From: Pseudomonadota bacterium
GTDB lineage: Bacteria > Pseudomonadota > Alphaproteobacteria > Sphingomonadales > Sphingomonadaceae
Assembly: GCA_029781465.1 (NCBI GenBank)
Contig: JAKOWQ010000253.1
Location: forward strand, 1 to 15,239
Direction: 5' to 3'
DNA length: 15,239 nucleotides
In this document: piece by piece, positions 1 to 5,682 of the stretch
How positions within the stretch are numbered: position 1 is the first letter of the stretch
How the letters are laid out: every line of letters begins with the position of its first letter
The notes under the pieces: model-generated
Told to the model about the DNA's origin: nothing
Database searches by the model: none
Seen by the model: the letters and a program-made list of their open reading frames with translations, nothing else
Translations under genes and position numbers: made by a program

Positions 1-27
1 AAATTACACCACGAGCGCGGACGCTAA

Positions 28-642
28 CATCCCCGCGCTCCCAGTCCGCGCCGCGCACGCATTCTGCTGGCCGAAAAGGGCATCGCCCACGAAACCCGGA
101 TCGTCGATCTGGCCGCCGCAGAGCAGCTCTCCGATGCCTACCGCGCGATCAACCCCGCGCTGACCGTGCCCGCGCTGGTGCTCGACGATGGGACCGTTCT
201 GCCCGACAATGCCGCGATCACCGCCTGGGCCGAGGCAGCACATCCCGAACCGCCGCTGCTGGGGCGGACCGCGGTGGAAAAGGCCGAGGTGGCAAGCTGG
301 AACGCGAAGATCGAGGCCGAATGCTTCATGGCCATCGCCGAAGCGCTGCGCAACACGGCCCCGGCAATGAAGGGCCGCGCGCTGCCCGGCCCGCAGGACT
401 ATGCCCAGATCCCCGAACTGGCCGAACGCGGCCGGGCGCGGCTGATCCATTTCCTCGACCGGTTCGAGGATCACATGCAGCACCGCGAATGGGTGGCGGG
501 AAGCGCCTTTTCGCTGGCTGATATCACCGCTGCGGTGGCGCTCGATTTTGCCGGATGGGTCAAGGTCGACGTCAATGCCGATCGCCCCGCGATCGCCGCC
601 TGGCGGGCCAAGATGGCCCAGCGCCCGGCGTTCAATCTCTAA
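28..642 (+). CDS. Glutathione S-transferase family protein, 5' end missing or frameshifted
   Basis: The reading frame is open from 28 to the TAA at 640-642 (204 residues). It has the two-domain GST layout. A thioredoxin-like N-terminal part contains SPRRARILLAEKG, the cis-proline segment TVPALVLDDG and the glutathione-contacting region LPDNAAIT. An all-helical C-terminal part contains FSLADITAAVAL and ends near WRAKMAQRPAF. GSTs usually conjugate glutathione to electrophiles in the cytosol; the substrate cannot be told. Only about 5-8 residues appear to be missing at the N-terminus, but an in-frame TAA at 25-27 precedes the readable part and the first ATG in frame is 166, inside the thioredoxin domain. 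Either the first 27 bases contain an indel or assembly error at a contig edge, or the gene is broken. Its stop overlaps the ribosome binding site of the hydrolase 14 bp downstream, so the two are probably co-transcribed. Confidence 0.8.
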   Translation, partial: HPRAPSPRRARILLAEKGIAHETRIVDLAAAEQLSDAYRAINPALTVPALVLDDGTVLPDNAAITAWAEAAHPEPPLLGRTAVEKAEVASWNAKIEAECFMAIAEALRNTAPAMKGRALPGPQDYAQIPELAERGRARLIHFLDRFEDHMQHREWVAGSAFSLADITAAVALDFAGWVKVDVNADRPAIAAWRAKMAQRPAFNL

Positions 643-656
643 GGAGGGCCCCGACG

Positions 657-1586
657 ATGAACATGCTCGCCCTGATCCTTGCCCTTGCGCTTGCCGCCGT
701 GGTGGCGCTCTATTTCCTCGCCCCGCGCACCGTGTTCGGCTGGGCCCGCAATGCCCAGCGCCGCAAGGGCGGCATGGCGCAAAAAAGCATAGAGGCCGCC
801 GGCCTGACCTGGCCCTACCTTGAAGGCGGCAAGGCCGATGGCGAGGCGCTGGTGCTGGTTCATGGCTTTGGCGGCGACAAGGACAACTGGTCGTTCTATG
901 CGCCCTGCGTGAAGGACCATTACCGGGTGATCGCCCCCGATCTGCCGGGCTTTGGCGAAAACACGCGGGCTGCCGGGCTGGACTATTCCGGCGCCGCCCA
1001 GGCCGAGCGGCTCGCCGCCTTCCTCGATGCGCTGGGGATCGAGACCTGCCACCTCGGCGGCAATTCGATGGGCGGGCTGATCGCGCTGCACTTCGCGCTC
1101 AAATATCCGCAGCGGTTGCGCTCGCTCACCCTGTTCAACAACGCGGGCGTGATCGGCCCCGACGAAAGCGAATTGCAGCGGATGGTCGGGCGCGGCGAGA
1201 GCCCGCTGGTGCCGCGCTCGCTGGCCGATGTCGACAAGCTGATGGATTTCATCGTCCACAAGCCGCGCTATATTCCCGGCGCGTTCAAGAAGGTGATGTG
1301 GCAGGATATGGCTCCGCATCAGGGCCTGCTCGATGCGATCTTCGCCCAGATCGCCGAAGAGGCGCTGGTCAAGCCGCTCAACGCCCGCCTGGGCGAGGTG
1401 AGCGTGCCGACCCAGATCGTCTGGGGCCGCCATGACCGGCTGCTCGATGTGTCCTGCGCCACGGTCCAGCACGAGGGCATCCGCGACAGCGAGCTGGTGG
1501 TGTTCGAGGATGTCGGCCACGTGCCGATGATCGAAAAGCCCGCCGAAACCGCGCGCCATCACCTGGCCTTCCTGGCCAGGCATTAG
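657..1586 (+). CDS. Membrane-anchored alpha/beta hydrolase, lipase-3-like
   Basis: A 309-residue serine hydrolase. The first 22 residues (LALILALALAAVVALYFLA) form a single hydrophobic segment with no clear cleavage site, suggesting an N-terminal membrane anchor. The alpha/beta hydrolase landmarks are in order: oxyanion motif VHGFGGDKDNW (68-78), nucleophile elbow GNSMGG with Ser137, acid Asp260 in WGRHDRLLD, and His288 in VGHVPMIEKP. HGFGGDKDNW is typical of the Moraxella/Psychrobacter lipase-3 group (bacterial lipase family V), so ester or lipid hydrolysis is the best guess; the substrate is inferred only. The ATG at 657 is chosen because AAGGAGGG lies 8 bases upstream and the anchor begins there; a longer open frame from 555 would overlap the GST gene. 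It ends 10 bp before the convergent protease gene with no evident terminator between them. Confidence 0.9.
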   Translation: MNMLALILALALAAVVALYFLAPRTVFGWARNAQRRKGGMAQKSIEAAGLTWPYLEGGKADGEALVLVHGFGGDKDNWSFYAPCVKDHYRVIAPDLPGFGENTRAAGLDYSGAAQAERLAAFLDALGIETCHLGGNSMGGLIALHFALKYPQRLRSLTLFNNAGVIGPDESELQRMVGRGESPLVPRSLADVDKLMDFIVHKPRYIPGAFKKVMWQDMAPHQGLLDAIFAQIAEEALVKPLNARLGEVSVPTQIVWGRHDRLLDVSCATVQHEGIRDSELVVFEDVGHVPMIEKPAETARHHLAFLARH

Positions 1587-1596
1587 GGGGAAGGGC

Positions 1597-2373
1597 TCAG
1601 GGGGAAGCGAAGCCGGAAACCGGAAAGGCGGTGCCGTGGTTGAGCAGGCCGGGCTTCATATTGCCCTTGCCATAGGTGTGCACACCGATCGCCGCGAACG
1701 TGCCTGAACCGTTGCCCGGCCGCACCAGGATCGGGGCTCCGCTTTGGCCTCGCGATGTGTCGATCCGGTGGTGGACCTGGCCGCCCGATGTTCGCACCGC
1801 GAATTCGCCCTCGGCATTGCGCGCGCCGGAAACCCGGTGACGCACCATGGTCGCAAATCCGGCAGCGTAACCGGCGACCTCGCACTCGGACCGCTCGGTC
1901 AGCTCGTCGCTGGCGGTCAGGATCGCGATCGGCTGGCGGCCCGCAAGCGCATGCGGATCGAGCCGGATCGCCGCGATATCGAAGCGGTCGCCCTCGCTTT
2001 GGTACGAAGGATGGATCGCAAAGCTGTCTGACCCGACCGTGAATTCAAGGCCGTCGGCAAAGGTAACCGTTCGGGACAGGGCGTTGTGAAGCACGTGGGC
2101 GGCTGTGAGCACAAGCCCCGGACCCGCCACAAACCCGCTGCCCTCGCTGGTGTCAGACCAGATCCGGCAGATCGACGCATAGGGCATCGCGCCAAGCTCT
2201 GAGCCCGGAACATATTCCCGCCGCCCCAGACCGGTATTGGCATCGGCCAGCGATTCGGTCTGATAGGCTCCCGTGAACAGACCCAGGGCCTTGCCCGGCG
2301 CCGCGCGCAGCCAGGTCCTCAATCGGGATCCTGGCAAGAATTGCCGAGCATCGTCGCGCGCGGAACCGGGCAT
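1597..2373 (-). CDS. V8/trypsin-like serine protease (S1 family)
   Basis: A 258-residue protein with a complete chymotrypsin-fold triad: His93 in LTAAHVLH, Asp132 in DRFDIAAIRL and Ser211 in DTSRGQSGAPI. The GxSGAP nucleophile motif and compact size resemble glutamyl endopeptidase/V8-like enzymes. The first 60 residues are polar with no hydrophobic signal segment, which is odd for this family; it may be cytosolic, use a non-classical route, or have a different start. ATG 2373 is supported by GAGGAA in the last codons of the upstream gene, 7 bases before the start. It follows the exported-protein gene by only 5 bp, so translational coupling in a two-gene operon is likely. Substrate unknown. 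The call of active S1-type protease is firm; its role is not. Confidence 0.87.
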   Translation of the reverse strand: MPGSARDDARQFLPGSRLRTWLRAAPGKALGLFTGAYQTESLADANTGLGRREYVPGSELGAMPYASICRIWSDTSEGSGFVAGPGLVLTAAHVLHNALSRTVTFADGLEFTVGSDSFAIHPSYQSEGDRFDIAAIRLDPHALAGRQPIAILTASDELTERSECEVAGYAAGFATMVRHRVSGARNAEGEFAVRTSGGQVHHRIDTSRGQSGAPILVRPGNGSGTFAAIGVHTYGKGNMKPGLLNHGTAFPVSGFASP

Positions 2374-2378
2374 GAGGC

Positions 2379-3488
2379 CTATTCCTCCTCGGATTTGTCG
2401 AACAGGCCGGTGATCGCCGCGGTCAGCGCCTCGCTCAGCCCGTCTCCGGCCTTGCCAAGATAGGTCTTCCAGTTCTGCAGGCTGTCAAGCCGTTTGCCTT
2501 CGCCAGCTTCGGCGACGTTGAACGACAGGTTGACCGCGCTGCCCTGGCTATGGGCCGCATCAGGGACCGTACCGGGGATCGCCAGCGCGGGCACGTCCGG
2601 GATCAGCATTGCACCCTTGCCCTTGTCGCTTGGATTGCACGCTTCGCCAGGCTCGTCTGTAACGACACCCATCGACTTTTTCGCCAGGCAGGGATCGACC
2701 GGATAGGTAACCTTGGCAATGCCGTTGGTCGGATCGGCGTCGCCGGCAATCTTGTAGGCGCCCTTGAACAGCAGGGTTTCGGGAATCGCCGCGCTGTCGC
2801 CCTTGCCCTTGGTCTCGGTCACGGCATTGCCGCTCAGCGAAACCGCATAGGTAACCTTCGTTCCGCGCGCCACCGGACTATGGGTGTAGACCCGCAGCGG
2901 AACCAATTGCCAGGCGCGGTTGGCCTCGACCCAGTTGATCGCCATCAGCGCGTCGAATTCGATCTCAGCGTTGTCGGCATCTTGTCCTTCCTTCTCGGGA
3001 TCCTCGGTCACCCGCACCAGACGGATGCAGCGATAGTTCGGTGCTATCGCGCCTGCACCGCCGCCGAACAGGCCAAGCGTGGTGCGCCCCTCCCACTCGG
3101 CCTTGTAGTCCTCGATCTTCTTGTCGATCGCATCGGCGGCATTATGGAAGAACAGCCCGAACAGCGGCTTGATCAGCGCGGCGATGATCGGAACCACGAA
3201 CGATTCGCTTCCCCCGCTGGATCCCGCCCCGCAGATTGCCCCGATCCGATCGAAGGCGAGCTGATCCTTGGCTGTGTCAGCGCCAGCGGGCGTAAAGGCC
3301 GGCAGCTTGAACCGGTTGCCGTAAATGTCGCTTTGATTGCGCACGAGTTCATCGAACTTGCCCGCGGCGATCGGCAGCACCAGCGTCGCTTGCTTGCGCT
3401 CGGGTGGCTTGGGCTTGGGTGTCTTGGCGTCTGCCTGGGCCGAAACGACCAGCGATCCGATCAGCGCGGCTGAAAGCAGGTTTTTCAT
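2379..3488 (-). CDS. Exported protein of unknown function, partner of the protease gene
   Basis: I do not recognise this 369-residue protein. Residues 1-21 (MKNLLSAALIGSLVVSAQADA) are a classic Sec signal peptide with AxA before the mature end, followed by a Lys/Pro-rich stretch (KTPKPKPPERK). A hydrophobic segment at about 97-115 (FVVPIIAALIKPLFGLFF) could be membrane-associated or a buried helix. Four cysteines (86, 154, 267, 284) could form two disulfides in the periplasm. The C-terminus is acidic (DKSEEE). ATG 3488 is supported by GAGGAGAA about 8 bases upstream. It is the first gene of the unit with the V8-like protease, 5 bp apart, suggesting substrate, inhibitor or scaffold; this is inference from position only. 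Confidence 0.85.
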   Translation of the reverse strand: MKNLLSAALIGSLVVSAQADAKTPKPKPPERKQATLVLPIAAGKFDELVRNQSDIYGNRFKLPAFTPAGADTAKDQLAFDRIGAICGAGSSGGSESFVVPIIAALIKPLFGLFFHNAADAIDKKIEDYKAEWEGRTTLGLFGGGAGAIAPNYRCIRLVRVTEDPEKEGQDADNAEIEFDALMAINWVEANRAWQLVPLRVYTHSPVARGTKVTYAVSLSGNAVTETKGKGDSAAIPETLLFKGAYKIAGDADPTNGIAKVTYPVDPCLAKKSMGVVTDEPGEACNPSDKGKGAMLIPDVPALAIPGTVPDAAHSQGSAVNLSFNVAEAGEGKRLDSLQNWKTYLGKAGDGLSEALTAAITGLFDKSEEE

Positions 3489-3506
3489 CTCCGGTTCTCC
3501 TCGCTT

Positions 3507-3528
3507 GCCCCCGATGCTTCCGGGGGGC
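3507..3528. repeat. GC-rich hairpin upstream of the exported-protein gene
   Basis: GCCCCC at 3507-3512 pairs with GGGGGC at 3523-3528 around a 10-base loop. It lies between the HTH gene and the exported-protein gene, both on the minus strand. There is no T-tract on either side, so it is a poor intrinsic terminator; it could be a leader structure of the downstream mRNA. Confidence 0.35.
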
Positions 3529-3584
3529 CTTTGATCAAGCGTGGCAAACCTATTGGCAGATGGCGGCCCGTGCCGTGATCGCGG

Positions 3585-4253
3585 TCACGCCTCCGGGGGC
3601 TTATCCTCATCCGCCGGATCGTCGCACGCGCGGCTGCGTTCGCGCATCTGGTCGATCATCCGGTCGATGTCGTCGAGCACCTCCTGCTCGCTGCGCGGAT
3701 CGTCGGCATGGGGGGATTGCGGCCCCGCGCCGCTGCCAAAGCGCCGCGCGCGGCGCTGGCGCAGCAGAAAGATCAGCAGGCCGGTATCGTGCCGCCGCCA
3801 GGTGCCCAGCAGCTTGCCCGCGGAAACGATCGGCCGCTCCTCGCCCTGGATCGCGCGTTCCAGCGCACAGTCCTCCAGCCGTGCGATCCCGCGATCGATC
3901 GCCAGCTCCCACGCGGCGGCGAAACCCTCGGCTCCGGGCTGGTTGCGCAGCTTGTACAGCGCCTCAAGCGAAGCCCCGATGCTTCGCGCCGCCTGGGTGA
4001 CGATCCCCGTGGCTGCCAGCATGGCGATGAACGCGCGCTGCCGATCGGGCGTGATTGAATTCCTGCGCGGGGCCTTGTGCAGATAGGGCGCAAAGCCGAG
4101 CAAAGGATCGTCCGGCTCGGGCGGCAGATCGCTGAACGCGGTGCGGCTGGTGCGGCGGGAGGGGCGGGGGGAACGGCAGGTGGGGGAAAGGGGCAAAAGG
4201 CAAGCTCCATCGCCGGCGGCTGGAATTCCCCTTGGCGGAGCAATGTAAGGCAA
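3585..4253 (-). CDS. Helix-turn-helix-like protein of unknown function, start uncertain
   Basis: The conserved-looking part begins near residue 43 (DLPPEPDDPLLGFAPYLHK) and continues through RRNSITPDRQRAF. A helix-turn-helix-like region follows at about 73-103 (AFIAMLAATGIVTQAARSIG, then LEALYKLRNQP), then a helical RLEDCALERAIQGEE segment, a basic LLRQRRARR patch (about 163-171) and a C-terminal amphipathic, probably coiled, helix (EQEVLDDIDRMIDQMRERS). It resembles small DNA-binding proteins of alphaproteobacteria with a phage-terminase-small-subunit-like HTH; this is a resemblance from memory. The frame has no ATG or GTG before the conserved part: 4253 is a TTG without a ribosome binding site. 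Another TTG follows about 57 bases later with GGAG 8 bases upstream and may be the true start. The Arg/Pro/Ser-rich N-terminus is probably not translated. Confidence 0.6.
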   Translation of the reverse strand: MPYIAPPRGIPAAGDGACLLPLSPTCRSPRPSRRTSRTAFSDLPPEPDDPLLGFAPYLHKAPRRNSITPDRQRAFIAMLAATGIVTQAARSIGASLEALYKLRNQPGAEGFAAAWELAIDRGIARLEDCALERAIQGEERPIVSAGKLLGTWRRHDTGLLIFLLRQRRARRFGSGAGPQSPHADDPRSEQEVLDDIDRMIDQMRERSRACDDPADEDKPPEA

Positions 4254-4301
4254 GCGGGGGCATGTAGGAAAATGGTTTGTCCGACCCTCAGCTGCCTCCC
4301 A

Positions 4302-4341
4302 TCAAGGGGGAAGGGGGCGGGGATCCTTCCATCTCCCTTGA
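4302..4341. repeat. Imperfect inverted repeat in the str upstream region
   Basis: The left arm 4302-4314 (TCAAGGGGGAAGG) matches the complement of 4325-4341, where CCTTCC and CCCTTGA pair with it around a 4-base bulge (ATCT). It looks like a common palindromic intergenic repeat. Its right arm overlaps the candidate -35 box. Confidence 0.5.
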
Positions 4342-4366
4342 CCAAACCCGCCATTCCCCCTAATGG
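4338..4366 (+). promoter_or_regulatory. Candidate sigma70-type promoter for the str operon
   Basis: TTGACC at 4338-4343 and TAATGG at 4361-4366 are separated by exactly 17 bases. The -35 is good and the -10 is poor. It would give a leader of about 215 bases before rpsL. Other promoters in this gap are possible. Confidence 0.3.
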
Positions 4367-4444
4367 CGCGCGCTTCCGGGCACTGTCCGGATTGAGCTGA
4401 ACATTGCCGGTGCGTCCTGCTCGTCAGGGTCATCCGTCAAAGTA

Positions 4445-4465
4445 ACCCGGTCTTTTCAGCCGGGT
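4445..4465 (+). repeat. Perfect hairpin in the rpsL leader
   Basis: ACCCGG (4445-4450) pairs with CCGGGT (4460-4465) around a 9-base loop. There is no T-run after it, so it is not a plausible terminator. It would lie in the 5' leader of rpsL if transcription starts near 4370. Confidence 0.4.
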
Positions 4466-4588
4466 GGAGCGTTTTCGGCTCGCGATTGCGGCGGCTTCCG
4501 GATTTTCTCCGGGGTGGCGGCTGCGGATCGCGACTCGCACCTGCTTCGCCCTGCCGCATCGGCCACAGAGCAAGGTGAAGAGTACTTC

Positions 4589-4960
4589 ATGCCCACGATC
4601 AACCAGCTGGTCCGCAAGGGCCGCGAGCCGCAGAAGGCCAAGAGCAAGGTCCCTGCGATGGAGCAGAACCCGCAGAAGCGCGGCGTCTGCACCCGCGTCT
4701 ATACCACGACCCCGAAGAAGCCGAACTCGGCGCTGCGCAAGGTGGCCAAGATCCGCCTGACCAATTCGCGCGAAGTGATCTCGTACATCCCGGGCGAGGG
4801 CCACAACCTGCAGGAGCACTCGGTGGTGCTGATCCGCGGCGGCCGTGTGCGCGACCTTCCGGGCGTGCGCTATCACGTGCTGCGCGGCGTGCTTGATACC
4901 CAGGGCGTCAAGGACCGCAAGCAGAGCCGTTCGAAGTACGGCGCCAAGCGTCCGAAGTGA
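4589..4960 (+). CDS. rpsL: 30S ribosomal protein S12
   Basis: A 123-residue S12, the usual alphaproteobacterial length, running from MPTINQLVRKG to YGAKRPK. S12 lies at the decoding centre of the small subunit and controls codon-anticodon accuracy and streptomycin sensitivity. The decoding-site loops are intact: TTTPKKPNSALRK (Lys43) and GGRVRDLPGVRYH. Residue 88 is Arg where E. coli and most bacteria have Lys; this is a known streptomycin-resistance substitution. The start is fixed by the conserved N-terminus; the open frame extends further upstream to 4514, but that part is not S12. The Shine-Dalgarno is weak (AAGGTGAAG). First gene of the str operon. The 170 bp gap to rpsG is unusually long and carries a repeat pair. 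Confidence 0.98.
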   Translation: MPTINQLVRKGREPQKAKSKVPAMEQNPQKRGVCTRVYTTTPKKPNSALRKVAKIRLTNSREVISYIPGEGHNLQEHSVVLIRGGRVRDLPGVRYHVLRGVLDTQGVKDRKQSRSKYGAKRPK

Positions 4961-4975
4961 CGGCCACTGCGGGCC

Positions 4976-5081
4976 GTCATCCTGAACTTGTTTCAGGATC
5001 CATGGAGCCGCAAGCCCAGGTCTAGGAATTCACACGGAAGAGCCAACCGCCCGATGGACCCCGGATCAAGTCCGGGGTGAC
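4976..5081. repeat. Inverted pair of 30-nt REP-like palindromic units
   Basis: Unit 1 is 4976-5005 and unit 2, on the opposite strand, is 5052-5081, with 46 bp between them. Aligned in the same orientation they agree at 22 of 30 positions. Each folds into an 8-bp stem with a 5-base loop (CTTGT or CTTGA) after the shared GTCA start. Six of the eight differences are three compensatory stem-pair changes (T-A to C-G twice, A-T to G-C once). This is the layout of bacterial REP/BIME elements and of repeats common in sphingomonad intergenic DNA. It lies between rpsL and rpsG and will be transcribed with them. Confidence 0.8.
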
Positions 5082-5130
5082 GAAAGGGGAAGGTGGCGAA
5101 AGTCCGGTCGAAGTAGAAGGAATTAGCGAC

Positions 5131-5601
5131 ATGTCTCGTCGTCGTCGTCCCGAGAAGCGGGAAATCCTGCCCGATCCCAAGTTCGGTGATCAGGTTCTGT
5201 CGAAGTTCATGAACAACCTCATGCTCGACGGGAAGAAGTCGGTTGCCGAAAGCATCGTTTACGGTGCGCTCGAAACCATGGAAACCCGCGCCAAGAGCGA
5301 TCCGGTGGCGCTGTTCCACGATGCGCTCAACAACGTGAAGCCGCAGATCGAGGTGCGTTCGCGCCGGGTCGGCGGTGCCACCTATCAGGTGCCGGTCGAG
5401 GTTCGCCCCGAGCGCGCCCAGGCGCTCGCGATCCGCTGGCTGATCACCGCCGCGCGCAACCGCAGCGAAACCACGATGGCGGCGCGTCTTTCGGGCGAGC
5501 TGCTCGATGCGGCGAACAACCGTGGCAACGCGGTCAAGAAGCGCGAAGATACGCACCGCATGGCCGACGCCAACCGCGCGTTCAGCCACTACCGCTGGTA
5601 G
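5131..5601 (+). CDS. rpsG: 30S ribosomal protein S7
   Basis: A 156-residue S7, the standard length, starting MSRRRRPEKREILPDPKFGD and ending FSHYRW. S7 nucleates assembly of the 30S head and contacts 16S rRNA and the E-site tRNA. The family signature is seen in DPKFGDQVLSKFMNNLM and in the GGATYQVPVEV hairpin with the following Arg-rich helix (RNRSETTMAARLS). AGAAGGA lies 9 bases before ATG 5131; the open frame reaches back to 5077 through the palindromic repeat, which is not coding. Second gene of the str operon; fusA follows after 81 bp. Confidence 0.98.
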   Translation: MSRRRRPEKREILPDPKFGDQVLSKFMNNLMLDGKKSVAESIVYGALETMETRAKSDPVALFHDALNNVKPQIEVRSRRVGGATYQVPVEVRPERAQALAIRWLITAARNRSETTMAARLSGELLDAANNRGNAVKKREDTHRMADANRAFSHYRW

Positions 5602-5682
5602 GCTGTCACGCGGCGGTCACAAAACTGAACCAGTGGGCGGCGGCAATCTGGCCCCGCCCGCAGACCTAAGGAAACCCAGACA

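Larger units (their letters stand above)
4254..4588. other. Intergenic upstream region of the str operon
   Basis: This gap of about 335 bp between the divergent HTH gene and rpsL holds no convincing gene. Visible in it are an imperfect inverted repeat (4302-4314 with 4325-4341), a sigma70-like candidate promoter (4338-4366) and a short perfect hairpin (4445-4465). The rest shows no structure I can interpret. It must contain the promoter for rpsL, rpsG, fusA and tuf. Confidence 0.6.

Noticed and set aside
555..656. Longer N-terminus for the hydrolase
   Set aside because: It would overlap the GST gene by about 90 bp and lacks a ribosome binding site. ATG 657 has AAGGAGGG and starts the membrane anchor.
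639..1583. 314-residue open frame on the minus strand
   Set aside because: It is antisense to the alpha/beta hydrolase, whose triad motifs fix the coding strand.
2550..3473. 307-residue open frame on the plus strand
   Set aside because: It is opposite the exported-protein gene, which has a signal peptide, a ribosome binding site and a coupled neighbour.
3507..3528. Hairpin as a terminator for the HTH gene
   Set aside because: No T-tract follows the stem on the minus strand, so intrinsic termination is not supported.
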